This document shows positions 11,446 to 22,724 of a DNA stretch of 64,000 nucleotides, one piece after another; the first letter of the stretch is position 1; every line of letters starts with the position of its first letter. Source of the stretch: Hetaerina americana (taxonomy: Eukaryota > Arthropoda > Insecta > Odonata > Calopterygidae); assembly GCA_022747635.1 (NCBI GenBank), contig JAKTNV010000005.1:52305013-52369012 (forward strand), in the 5' to 3' direction. Both the position numbers and the translations under genes were made by a program. Under the pieces are notes generated by a model. That model saw only the letters and a list, made by a program, of their open reading frames with translations. It ran no database searches and was not told the DNA's origin.

Positions 11446-13950
11446 TTTATATATTTATATTTATAAATTAATGGCATTGCTGATAATTACGGAAACTAGT
11501 GGGAGGAGAGGGTTTAAATCTAACGGGTCCACGTAGAAGCTTAGGGTGAAAAAATTCGGAAATGGCCTTAGAATATTAAGGGTGGGTCCTTGTTCAGGAT
11601 CAGGGGGTGGATAAGGTTTCTCCCGTTGGCGGTACGGATGCAATCTTCCTCTTTCGGTGTCTTCCACGTTTCGCAGAATTTTTTACCCTACTTCCCTCTG
11701 TTTGGTTCCTTTTCCCGAGTTACCACTCTTCCTGTTCATCGCCCTCCTCCTCCCCCTCAATCTCCGATGATACGCTTCCGCTTTCCTTATTTCTTCTTTC
11801 ACGTATCTTCCAGAGGCTACTTCTCCGTCTTCCGGGACCCCTCTCCCCCTTTTTCCATTCCTCTTGTTCTCCTTCTGCACCTTCGCATCAACTCACGTCG
11901 TATTTCAGCCCTTTTTCCTCTTTTCTCCCCACATATTCTTTCCACCACCCCTTTGGATAGATCCACCCTCTCGGTTCATCCTTCAATTCGGCCGCCCTCG
12001 CCGACCCGCCACCTTCTCCATGGAAACCGCCCACCGGCACGGCGGGCCTGCCCCCAGCGTCGCCGTTGCCCTCCCCACTTAGCGAATCAGGTCGAGAGCG
12101 AATCTCCGCATCCGGCACGTACGAGAGTCAACGACCCATCGTCAACAACACGTGGGAGTAAAACTGGGAGATTTGGTTGCTGGTCGCTTGAAGCTACCAC
12201 TGCGAGTTCATGACGGAACGCCTTGTTTTGATATGTATCGAATGAAATGGTGTCCGCTATTGTCATACTTCACCCGCCAGAACTGCACTGAGCCATAATC
12301 CGAAGGTAGGCGTGTGCAAAGTTTGACAGCAATGGGGAACCTTTTGAAAAATATAGCGTTGGGAATGAAAGTTTGAGCGAATGTTCTTCTGATTCCTACC
12401 AACTACTTTTTTTCAGAATAATACGAGGGTGCATACAAGTTTGGACCTCTCACCTCATCTTGGTTAATGAAACTACCTATGTAATCAAAACTTTGGGTCG
12501 AAGAAGAATTCGACCTAAAATTTTGAGAAAAAGAAGAATAGGGTAAATATTTTCCGCAATTATTTATTTTCGTGAAGAGTTTGAGGAAAATATTTTGTAT
12601 TCTTTATCTTTCTTTTTATTTCACCTAAGGAATACACTATTTAATTCCATTGTTATTATTGGTCAGTATGTTATCATATGGCCTGAACATTACACGCCAT
12701 CTCGGTGGCTTATGAAGAATGATATGGCTGTAGACAATTATCAGTTCGACAGCGAGATATCTCAATATCAAGATTTAGTGATAAAAATGTTGCATGATTT
12801 CCCGAAGGGTTGATCTTGCGAGACAGAATTAGCATTTTCGTTGATGATAATGATAATAATAATTTGGCTTTATTCGAGAGAGAATTATTGAACTGCGGTT
12901 TCATTTTAATGCTAGAAAAATGTATTCTTAAGTGGATACAGGATTCCTAGCCCCAAGAAAGACTTCGACAAACGATGCTTAGAATCTCTTCATTAGGAGA
13001 GAAATTATTGATTAGGAAGAGTTTAAATAAAGCCAATGAAGCGAAATTGTCAAATGATGGGAAGTGTTAACTGATATAAAGCATGACAACATAGGGGGAA
13101 GGAATAACCCATACCCAGCGAAGAGTCTAAGAAAGCTACTTAATACTGAGAAATCCTCTTGGAGGATGGACATTCGACGGGAGAAACCATTTGCAACTGA
13201 AGGCTATGTCTTTCCTTCTCTAGCAGCTCGTTAGACAATAGAGTATCAGCGGGGCGTGCGAGGTTTAAGTCAACCTTTATGTAAGGGAAAGAAAGAGCCT
13301 TTTAGGTCACAGTCATAAGAAAGGTGTGCTGCTGACACGAGAGTAACAATAATGACTGATTCACTCTGGAGGAAAGCTGGGAAACACTGAAAGCACAAAT
13401 TTTTAAGGTTTTCGAGTATTTTTATGGAACAGGAGAGAAATAAATGTACAGGATCATACTTATATTGAGTTAACAAAGAATGAGTGTTTGATGAAAGAAT
13501 TATCATTTATGATTCAAGGGGGGGGGGGCAAAAAAATTCTCAAGAGAGGTAAACCAAGCCAATTTTGATAGCATTAGAGATGATTTGCCAATGGCAATAT
13601 TTCATATTGATCAACATTTATTAGCGGTTATGTGCGTATAGAAATCAATTGGACGGTTATAATCTATAAAAGTAAAACAATATGAAAGGAGCGTAACTGG
13701 ATTGGGACAGTAACCATAAATTGCAATCATAAATTTTTATGGAGCTATGGTAATGATAGGAAAGATTTGATATGACAAAATGATAAGGCGTTTTTCAGGG
13801 TGAGGACAGTACTTTTTTTGTGTTTCTACGCGAAATATGGGCAACCTTGAAATTTTTAGGCAGATATCTGAAAGAATTAAAATAATTAATTGAAAATAAA
13901 AGGTGTGTAATTGGAATGTATGTAAAACTAGGTAATTCTGTGGACATAGT
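11442..13950. other. Unannotated DNA including a pyrimidine-rich block
   Basis: From about 11690 to 12010 the plus strand is strongly C/T-rich, followed by a CpG-richer stretch to about 12200. The 207-codon frame at 11590-12213 lies across this block; its product is dominated by Ser, Pro, Phe and Leu and has no domain resemblance, so I treat it as compositional. A G-run lies near 13518-13528. The rest is ordinary AT-rich sequence with short frames only. Confidence 0.55.
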
Positions 13951-13954
13951 TTTA

Positions 13955-14045
13955 TCTACATCTACATAATTCTCCGCAAGCCACCGCAAGAGCGTATGGC
14001 AGGGGATGTGGGGTTGGGGGGGTGTTAGGTCATTACCCGTAAAAG
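13955..14045 (-). mobile_element. CR1 LINE 3' UTR and tail (minus strand)
   Basis: On the plus strand this reads TCTACATCTACATAATTCTC followed by CGCAAGCCACCGCAAGAGCG and a GGCAGGGGATGTGG stretch. Read on the minus strand it is a conserved CR1-type 3' terminus: a CC-rich stretch, the CTTGCGGTGGCTTGCGG box, and an ATGTAGATGTAGAT tail. The same box recurs at 44760-44800, 51590-51650 and 52450-52490, and at the first of these it is preceded by CR1 coding sequence, which fixes the family. Only the last 90 or so bases are recognisable. Confidence 0.75.
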
Positions 14046-14504
14046 GGAACAAAACCACATAAAAAAACCAACATATTCATGCAAACCCACATCTAGAGAA
14101 GCGCATATATTCATGAAAAAACCCTCTTAACCCACACGCATGCAAATACATATTCCTGCACATACGCATGTACATGCAACTTTGTAAAAATGTATCCAAT
14201 TACGCGGAAATTAGAATTGAAAAGCAAGAAAGGGAAACTCTACTATCACATGAGCATACAACTTATAGTTTCCGCTCGCAAAGACAAAGGTAGGGAATGT
14301 GGCACACCGTAGCAGGCAGGTAGCGGAGGCATGCCGTCCACAGAGATAGACGATGAGCGGAAGGATAAAATTAAAAACAAGCAAAGCAGGCTAAGCAATT
14401 CTGTAATGAGCACTTTGTTCTTTAATGGCAGTCCCATGCGGTCATATGGGAAGGGTTTTGACCATCTATCAACATATTAGTCATCTATGAACATGACACT
14501 CAGT

Positions 14505-14615
14505 AAATGTAACAATTTCAGAGTGTAAAAATCATTCGCCTTGACGGGGTACAAACCTGGATCCCTTAATGCCCGGCCGAGTGCTTTGGCCAATTAAGCT
14601 ATCAAGGCGTCCTCT
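14505..14615 (-). mobile_element. tRNA-headed repeat (family C), minus-strand half
   Basis: The minus strand reads a 73-base tRNA-like head (14609-14537), then the family body AATGATTTTTACACTCTGAA down to about 14505. Positions 14602-14609 and 14537-14544 are perfectly complementary (CGCCTTGA / TCAAGGCG), as an acceptor stem. TAGCTTAATTGG matches the pol III A box, and GGTTTGTACCC is a degenerate B box. The anticodon stem does not pair, so this is not a working tRNA. A partial body in the opposite orientation starts about 100 bases to the right. Confidence 0.7.
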
Positions 14616-14709
14616 TAGACAGAGAAATTCTGGAGGCTTTTAAGGAACAAGGTGCTATGACGAAATACCGTACATACAATGTCACAGGTATTCGTAGTCG
14701 TTCACGAGT

Positions 14710-14820
14710 TTAAAGCCATTTTACCGTCTGAAATCGTAGCATTGAAATGCATATTAGCGGATGACTCCGTTAGAAGTTACTATCGCGGCATCTTACGCAG
14801 TTTCTTGGAATTTGACACTC
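14710..14820 (+). mobile_element. Family C repeat body, plus-strand half
   Basis: This segment carries the full family C body: GTCTGAAATCGTAGCATTG, AATGCATATTAGCGGATGAC, TCCGTTAGAAGTTACTATCG, CGGCATCTTACGCAGTTTCT and TTGGAATTTGACAC. Closely related copies lie at 24445-24515, 56930-57045 and 59755-59880. It points away from the minus-strand half at 14505-14615, forming a head-to-head pair separated by about 95 bases. The head in this half is eroded. Confidence 0.75.
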
Positions 14821-14829
14821 AGTACGCTA

Positions 14830-17800
14830 CCGCTAGTGTGGATGAAAGGAAGTGATTAGATACCAGACACGCATCCTGTAAAGTATTATTTATTCATCAT
14901 GGACTAACTTAGAAGTTACATATACCAAATGGTGAAAATAGCATTGAAAGCCACTTTAGATGCGGTCTAGTTTTAGCCATTATTAAACTATTCTGGAGAA
15001 ACAGATTTAGAAATGGTTAATTTTGTAACAAAACAACATTGCCTGAAACCTAAAGTAGAATTTACTGATACTAAAACTGTCGTAAATTTAATAGGAAAAT
15101 TCTAAATCAAATTATTTGGCATTTATGGGAGTTTAGGGTTTCCCGACATTAATTTTCATTTACAAACGACAAGGCAAAACAAACTAAAAGTTTGATAAGA
15201 AAACTAAAAGTAGATATAAATTGACGTGCAGTTCTGAAAACCATTTCGCATAGAGCCGCACTCTAGAAGCAGGTATTATTAAGCTAAAGGGAGAGCAATA
15301 AATAGGAAACCCAACGGGGTGCAGGAAAGCCCGTCGACCCAGCTAATTAAACAAGAGGAAATATGCTCCAGCAGCAGGCCAACGTTCCGAGACTATACCT
15401 AACTTTTGTGGTATCCACAGTGGCTGAACGGTGCTAGTTGAACTCAAATAACTAACAAGAAATCCTAATATGTCAGTATACATTATAAAAAAAGATACGC
15501 CAATGGATATGAAAGACATGCTAGGAGACTTATTTATTTTACCGGTATTAATTTAAACGTAATTGATATTAAATTAATGATATTTTATTTGATAGAGTGG
15601 TGAGATAATGCCAAAGAAAATTAAATAAAATGACTATTGGTGACCAAAATATCAATGTCGTTCCTATTGACGCCACAGTTATGACTCTAAGAATGCAGAT
15701 GCAACTTTTATATAGATTCTGGAAAGAGTATTAAGTTCAATTTAAATCAATGAAGATTATCATGGCAATATTAATTCAGATCTTGACTTCTTTCTTTTTC
15801 TGTAGATAAGATGCCACGTTTGGAAAATATTTTAATGTTTACAGCCAAAATAGACTTCATACCAATATGGAAACCATAATCAATTTTACAATATTTTCCA
15901 CCATTTTATTTTTCTCTCACTTTTGAATACAATGTATGTTGATATGGTCTAATAAACTTATCAGAAACATTTTTGAGTTACGTATAGATGTAGATGAAAC
16001 CCATAAACTCTTGAGAAACCGTAATTGGGTAAAAGAAAAAAAGCAATGCATAACAGAAGTTAGACGGAGATTTAGCACTTATTTTAAAGTAATTGCCAAA
16101 AGACACTTTGCATTGAATTGAAATAAGCAGAGAAATAGGAAAACATCCTACGTTCTAAATTTATTGATAAATTCCGGTATTTATGTACTGTCAGCATTAA
16201 AAATCAAACGGAGAGATTATATGGGCTAAATCATAAAAATATGTGTGGGAAGGAATCTGTTGACACACACTAAAACCATTCTAATACAAGCATTACTGGA
16301 GTTAGTGTGACTGCTAGGAAGCATATCATAAATTTGCCTAATGCTCAAGAAAAGAAATGAGGATTCCGATCCAGAAAACACAAACGCTCCAAAGAATATC
16401 CCAGAATGTGACTGGCGTCAGCTCATAAGATTAACTATTGCAATTGTTCTTTGCCATACCCAATAGCTCCGATGCAAAGGAAGATGGGAAAAATTAAATT
16501 CTTGAATTCATGTTGCCCTTCGTGCTTCGGATTTCATTTTGAGTCTACCTCCATCTCAATCTCACGCATAGCGGAACTCCCCTATAGAATGGATTATTAG
16601 GTGTGCCTTTAACCTTGATTTTTCGCGAAGCATTTAATATTCACACATCGGAAGATAAACCATTTCAATATGAGGACATGTTGAAAAACGTAGACCTGTC
16701 TCTTGACTACCTATATTTTTTACGTATGACATTTCAAACTATTTTGCTTCTTATCATCATCAGACTCCCCACGGCCAGGCCACGAACCGCTTTAATAAAA
16801 TCTGGGTGACACCGTTGTGGACGATACCGTCGGACAAACTTAGGATACATTCAAGGGCGTAGTATGGATACATTCAAGGACCTGGATAATGGAGATAGTT
16901 TGAGGGAGGCTCAAGAAGGTTCTTAATTTGCACTACACGTATAAAACTTGTTCCCTCTCAAGTCTAATTCATAGGAGTAGTACTCTCGCCCTCAATCCGC
17001 TATCCTTTAACTCGATCACTCCCCAGAATGCTCTGTTTATAATTAATCATCCGATGCCCAATGTGTTCAAACTACTCCCAATGCCACTCCCAATCTTTTA
17101 ACCCCAAAAGTTTCATTCAATAAAACACCACTTATTCTTCATTCCAGAGCTTCATTCGACTCCGTAATTTACTATCCTGTTCACGATCGAGGTTGGCCGT
17201 CGGGATTGCAAGTTAGTCGCGCACCTAGGAGTCCAAGATAAAATAGGAGAGATAGACACCTCAGCAAAGGATTCAAGTGCTTGTAATTCCGTCACACGAT
17301 GTGCAATTACAACGATGTAGATGTTTACCATCAGGACACCAAACTTTTCATGCCCCAGCGGCATAATTTTTTTTTTTAAACTCATTCTCTTCATCCGGTG
17401 CCACGCCCTCTTTAATATCTCGCGCCAAGTTATTTAATTCTACTTCCCACTTTTTTTGGTCTCTCTTTCTCTTCGTGGAACTCATAATCTCCCCCCCCCC
17501 AAGTTTCGTTCTACTCACCCTATAACCCGAAGTGAAGAGTACACAAAGTACAGAAGGATACTTTTGTGACCTGAACTAAGAATGCCTTCCATTTCGGTAG
17601 CGCGGCACTTACTCTTAAACAACTCATGTCTTTTAAAAATATTAAACTGAATTTAGGAACATTACGCAATATCGTACTCTGGAATGCATCGTGATCTAGG
17701 GCTCACTATAGGAAAGAAAGCTTGAATTATGCCAAGGATTTCTATTTGCATAAAATTTCTAAATAAATACATGATTGATGTTTTTGATTTGAAGGAAAAA

Positions 17801-17975
17801 ATAGTTAGATGAATATTGTGGGGAAAGTTTAATGAAAATCTGACTCAAACATGCTAAATCATGAAGTTAGTTTTCTGTTGTATGAGATTGTGTGTATAAC
17901 ACAATTTTTACATTGTTTTAGTTTTGTCTAAATGTTTCGTTCATTTGCTTAGTATACGAAGAAAAGGATACGATG
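14830..17975. other. AT-rich DNA with no recognised gene
   Basis: Open frames of at most 80 codons (for example 15936-16121 and 17152-17394) lack recognisable motifs. A C-run lies near 17490-17500. No further copy of the repeat families seen elsewhere was recognised here by eye. An exon cannot be excluded. Confidence 0.5.
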
Positions 17976-17984
17976 TACAAATTA

Positions 17985-18378
17985 TAGGTTTGTGAAATAT
18001 TGGTGTGAGGAAGAATGGAAAAAAATGAATGGAGACAAAGGAAGACATAACAGGAAGGAAATAAATCATTGAGAGGAAGGATAGGGGACTTTTGGGAGAA
18101 ATACAAAGGATGTATGATGGATTATGGGTTTTCGCTGGCGATGGGTGGCTGAACACTGTGACAGAGTGAAGAACGTTAGGATAGGTGAGCAAGGAGTAGG
18201 TAAACGCTGGATTCTTCAATGGAATGATGGAAGGAAGGAAGTCTACGGAATTGAAGAATGGTTAATTATATTTCTGGATGTCAGGTTGTAATTTTTTAGG
18301 AGAGGCAAACAAATGTATCCCAACTCATTTCGGGGCCATCAAGCATATTCCTTGAATGGCAGTATACAAATATTAACC
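17985..18378 (+). mobile_element. RTE-like LINE 3' fragment (decayed)
   Basis: The sequence aligns by eye, with many substitutions, to 10990-11386 of the reference copy. A TTTGTGAAATATTGGTGTG block corresponds to the FEMWVWRR codons. TTTTGGGAGAAATACAAAGG matches the region after the reference frameshift. The span GAACGTTAGGATAGG to GGAAGGAAGGAAGTCT corresponds to the RMLGKR to MKGGRKYSE codons. The 3' end (about 18350-18378) follows the AACCTACCTTAACCGG-type terminus. It is 5'-truncated and full of stops. No target-site duplication was recognised. Confidence 0.65.
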
Positions 18379-18379
18379 A

Positions 18380-20085
18380 TACAAGTTATGGTGTTCACTC
18401 TATAAGAAGAAAAAAAAGGTGCTAATTAATAAACTGAGATATTGTTAATGTATGCATGAGATATATGTGCAGTATTTATCACTCTTAGGTCTTAGCATCT
18501 TAAGTAAGATATGGCTGCCTGCTGACAAGCTCTTAAGGCTTAACAGGACCTTACTGTTTTCAATGTGCAAATGAAGGTTTAGTGGTGGAGAGACACCAAG
18601 TCTGCGGTTCGTACTTCGGCGGGGAACCAGTTTACCCTACGGATTTAAGAGTTGGCGAAGTTTATTTAGTTTAATTGAATAAATTAAAAGGTTAATCAAA
18701 TAATAAAACTTTTTTAAATAAAATAACAGTGTAAATAAATACATGGACGCCTTATTATTGAAAAATTATTGAGATACAGATAAATATTTTCTGTGATTTA
18801 TGGGACTCAGGTCTTTTCCTGCATGACCAAGTCTTCCCTGACGACCACATTTTTATCACCTCACAATCTAGTTCTGTACCATCCTTCACGGTTTTAATTA
18901 AAGAAAATTAATTCCTAAAAATTAAAGCAAATGAAATAGGTAGCCAAGCTAAACGGTAACGCCGTTATGCAATGCGAAAATTTAGATTCCTGAGTCAACT
19001 TTCCGTCATTGTTCCAACACCATGCGTTCGCTGAAATATTGTAGCCGCCTTTAATCTTTGTCATTTATTTTTCGCCTGTCCTTTGTCATCGGTTCCTCAG
19101 TCTCTTTAATCGTTATCACCTATTTCAGCCTCGTATACTTTGTTTGCCTCGTGAATTTATGCCTATTGTGTTTCAGTGTCGTTTGTATAGAGTACCGGGA
19201 GGACTCGGGAGAGATCTCGCTTTCACGGGGTTTAAGCCGCTTGTCAATATGTCCCTTCCGTCTTTCTTTGCCCGGCTTAGTGTCAGGCGAGGGAAGCGTT
19301 GGCCGACTCGTGCGGGAGAAACCAATTTCACTGCTGAAAAAAAATTTGGACGCCATATCACAGGTGTTCGCTGGCTGTGACCTGCAGGCGTCTATAATCT
19401 ATTGATTCGTACATCACTTCTTTGGGATTTACTGATTCGCACCGAATGAGATGGTTTGGTGATTCTCTCCTAACATTTGAATGAGGGCTTGATAGATTTC
19501 ATTTTAATTTTTTTTGGAGATAATAGACAATCTAGAACCAACATTGTGATTGTGTGGCTTTACGAGCACTTTTTACTTAGCAAATGGCTGCACATCATTT
19601 AATGCATGAAAAATATGGACTATAAAGATCCACTAACCCAGAGGCTGTATAAGCAATGCTGTAGTCATTTCAACTGTAAAGGACATCGAAAGGTCTCTGC
19701 AGTCTTCCAAACATGCCAACATTTTAGGATTAGAATTGAATTAAATATAAGTAGGGCATTTATTTTGGAAATCCTTTTACATAGAGTGACAGTCAGATGG
19801 TAGTGGTCCTCTCGAATCATTCCAAGAGACGGAGCATCCACATCACCATACTACCATGAAAATCTCGCCTTGGGCGTGACAAGGGATGATTTGGTACTAG
19901 TAATGCTCCACATTAGTTATATGTTACTCAGATATTAGTGGCGTAGGGGGAAGGTATAATTATATAAACCTACAAAGTTGTTTTCACAAGCAGCTTCATA
20001 TTCCCTATAGTATTCAGATTTTAAGTGCTACTCTATACATGTGAGACGAGTATCGCGAGAGAAAAATAATTAAAATGAAAGTAAG
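18380..20085. other. AT-rich DNA with one GC-richer island, no recognised gene
   Basis: A CpG-richer stretch at about 19140-19390 gives overlapping open frames of 60-115 codons on both strands. This reflects lack of TA-rich stops rather than coding evidence, since no frame has recognisable motifs. The rest is AT-rich. Confidence 0.5.
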
Positions 20086-20087
20086 CA

Positions 20088-20472
20088 ATCATTACAGGTA
20101 TTCTACTTGATGTTATAAAGGTTTTGGGGGGACACTACTACCAAACTACCTTGTCTCCCGTAACAAAACTCAACTCAACTTCCTACTCTACAACTAACTA
20201 GTCCCTCTCCTTCTCTACGTTCTTCCTTTCTCCATCCATCCCGTCTAACATTCCTGTCCTATTTCGGTCCCTTCCTTGTTTTCCCACTGCCGATCAATAT
20301 GTTTCTCATCCATTTTTTCCGTCTCCTTATGATTTCTCCTACAACTCCCCTATCCTCTCCCAACATACCTAGCACCTACTCATTTGTTTTTCCATCTGTC
20401 TACTTAACCTTCCCCACACCCACATTTCAAGAACCTCCAATCCACCCTCTGCCATCCTGCTTCAAAGACCAG
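20088..20472 (-). pseudogene. RTE-like LINE C-terminal codons and 3' UTR (uninverted part)
   Basis: On the minus strand the region encodes a decayed version of LEAFEMWVWRR (RLEVLEMWVWGR at about 20440-20405), then the residues after it, and finally the 3' UTR with a CCAAAACCTT block and GTAATGATT terminus. Each block is in the same order as in 10960-11386. Plus-strand open frames here are shadows. This is the anchored 3' end of the inverted insertion. Confidence 0.75.
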
Positions 20473-20504
20473 GGTGACAACAATACTTTAAAAAACTAGA
20501 AGAA

Positions 20505-22385
20505 GGGCAGTGAAAACAGAGCAAGCCACTGACATAATACAATTCGTAGAAGTGAAAGCTGAGGCGACGAATTTATTCATTGTTTGGTTCTACATAAACC
20601 ATACGGAGGAAGAAGCCGGCAAGATATACGATCAGTTAGAGGATATAATTACGGGCGTTCTAGGCGAGAAATATCTGATAGTGGTAGGATTGAGACGCAA
20701 CGGTTAGAAAAAGGAAGAGATCGCAGTTTTGTAGAGAACTAAGTTTTAGGAACATGTCATGAACGCTGGGAAAAATCAACAGAGACAGGGGTTAATCATA
20801 AGAAACACTCGCTCTAGACATCACAAGCGGAGTGGGTAGACATAGAAAATGACGGGGTGTTCTGTAAGATTTAGGGACAGCGTGATTAAATCACTCAATT
20901 ACCTGGGAGTGGACGCCGACTTTGATCACTGTTTATTTATTATTAATTGCTGCCTCCGATTCAAAAAGACAAAGAAGGGAAGGTGGTATAGGGAATGGAA
21001 CATAGAACCATTAACTGGATTGACAAGGAAGGAGTATCAGCAGGCTGTAGAGAAAACCATGAGTAAGAAAAGGGAGCTAGGTACTATTGAGAAAACGAAA
21101 GAATATAGCAAAATAGGAATATTAAAAGACGCAAAAGAAACTATGGGAATAGTAATTAGGAGAATGACGTGGAAATCGTGGATTTCTGACGAGATGATTA
21201 GAAATATAGCCTAGATAAGGAAAGAGATGAATGTAAATTGAGAGTTAGGTGGAGCCAAGTTTAAAAAGTTAAATAATAAACTTAGTCGAGTAACAAATGG
21301 GGTATAAGAAGGGTCGTAGTAGGCGCACTGCGAGGTAATGAGAGGTTAGCAGAGGCAAAGTTAAAATTATGCACTGTACAGGAAGCTTGATATACTGTCA
21401 GGGAGCCAGAAGCAAAAATATTATAATGATAAGTCAGGAAAAATATAAGTTGAACTAGAAAACAATCAAGAGAGATGAAAGGAACATCTAGAAAACTGCA
21501 TGACAAAGAAATTAGGTCAGAAAATTTGGACATTAAAAGATATTAAGACGTAGATGAAGACAGCTTAGGTCGAGGATTACTCGAAGGTGAGAGAGAAATA
21601 AGTAATATGAGATTTCAAATAAGGCAGCGGGGATACACGACATTCCCGTGGAGCTACGTAAATCTTGAGGACAGGTAGGAGGAGGATATTTCATGGACTA
21701 ATTCATAGTATGCATGAGAGAGGAATTCGGCCGCGAGACTTTGTCAGAACAGTGTAGGTTCCTATTCCAAAAAATGGCTAAGGCTGCAATATATGAGGGC
21801 TATAGTTTGATTTTGTACGTAAACTATACGTTTGAGTCTGTACGTAGCAAAAGTGGCTATGAGAGCAGGGTAAATGATTTCTTAGGGGATGATGAGTTTG
21901 AATTCATAGAGGGTAGATACACGAGTGATACGTTTGCCGCTAGTTGCAGTAATTTGCAGTAACTAGGTCACTAATAGAAAGAAGCATAGAATGAAACCAT
22001 GTTGTATTTATCTATGAGGTAGATTTCAGAAAAAAGTCAGATGGAGTAATTTATGAATATACTCCAGAAAATAGGAGTGGAGATGGAATAGACTGGAGGG
22101 GCAGGAGACATATCCGTAATATGAACACTTCTCAGACTTCTCAGGCGCAAGTGGAGGATGGGTAGTGTTACAAAAAAAGGGTAAGATAGGGGTGTTCATT
22201 ATCACCTGTACTTTTGAACGTACGCTCGTAGATAAGGTAGAAATATTATATTATAAGGTATTATTTATACAAGGCTGAAATGGTTAAAGAGGAATGGGAG
22301 GAACTGGAGATAGGAATGAATTTCGTTGGACAATTTACAAAATCAATTATGTTCAAGGACGACCAAACCAATGGGTTTTTTAACT
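20505..22385 (+). pseudogene. RTE-like endonuclease to reverse transcriptase, decayed
   Basis: The first part (20510-20700) encodes VIVQVYMP-like sequence degraded to LFIVWFYINHTEEEAGKIYD and then GEKYLIVVGLRRNG where GDWNA is expected. A later frame (20849-21214) holds the endonuclease end (DADFDHCL, normally SDH) and the linker ending WKSWISDEMI. RT begins near 21618 with NKAAGIHDIPVELRKS. It continues through FLFQKMAKAAIYEGY, LGDDEFEFIEGRYT, the motif A region VDFRK at about 22020, and VR-GCSLSPVLLN near 22185. The catalytic box has become MFKDDQ (near 22355). There are many stops and frameshifts, so no product is expected. The 5' end is truncated inside the endonuclease. Confidence 0.8.
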
Positions 22386-22724
22386 CTACTGAGTACTAAG
22401 ACGGGGATCGAGATGGTGCGGGGGCTAACGTACTGGCTTCCCACCCTGAGGGCGCGGGTTCAAATCCCGGCGGTGTTGAATATTTTTCAGAGGTATCTCG
22501 ATCCCTACTTGAGGTGCTTTGTGGAGGGCACTTTGAGTGAGTACGCCGTCCGTCGGATGGGACGTTAAGCCGCGGACCCCTTGGCGCCTTTCGTAAAGAG
22601 TAGGCTAATGCCGACGCCGGGATTCTCTCCACCCTTCATCCTTTCCTGTCCTTCCCCTATGGCGCAAATGACCTTAGCTGTCGGTCGCCTCCCCTCAAAA
22701 CTACTACTACTACTGAGTGCTAAG
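22386..22724. repeat. Target-site duplication pair around the SINE
   Basis: Left copy 22386-22400 and right copy 22710-22724 share 14 of 15 bases (the difference is A/G at the tenth base). The first five bases of the right copy could also be read as the last CTA/ACT tail repeat, so the secure part is GAGTRCTAAG, 10 bases. Removing the SINE and one copy rejoins the LINE sequence in register with the reference copy near 10590. Confidence 0.8.
22401..22709 (+). mobile_element. tRNA-derived SINE (family A) with target-site duplication
   Basis: The head contains a pol III A-box-like TGGTGCGGGGG (22414-22424) and a B box GGTTCAAATCC (22457-22467), spaced as in a tRNA. The body includes GCCGTCCGTCGGATGGGACG, TTAAGCCGCGGACCCCTTGG and a CCGACGCCGGGATTCTCTCC stretch. 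It ends in a short CTA/ACT repeat (22701-22714). CTACTGAGTACTAAG (22386-22400) and CTACTGAGTGCTAAG (22710-22724) flank it and differ at one base. It lies inside the LINE reverse transcriptase, between the catalytic box and the thumb, so it is younger than the LINE. A second copy lies at 57068-57235 on the minus strand. Confidence 0.88.

Noticed and set aside
11590..12213. Longest open frame (207 codons, plus)
   Set aside because: It lies in a C/T-rich tract; the product is Ser/Pro/Phe/Leu-rich with no domain, and other frames at the same place are also open, so composition explains it.
20299..20499. Plus-strand frame FRLLMISPTTPLSSPNIPST
   Set aside because: Shadow of the minus-strand LINE 3' part, which aligns with the reference copy.
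22412..22475. Possible functional tRNA gene (good A and B boxes)
   Set aside because: It continues into a SINE body with tail and target-site duplication, and cannot form a clean acceptor stem; it is a SINE head.
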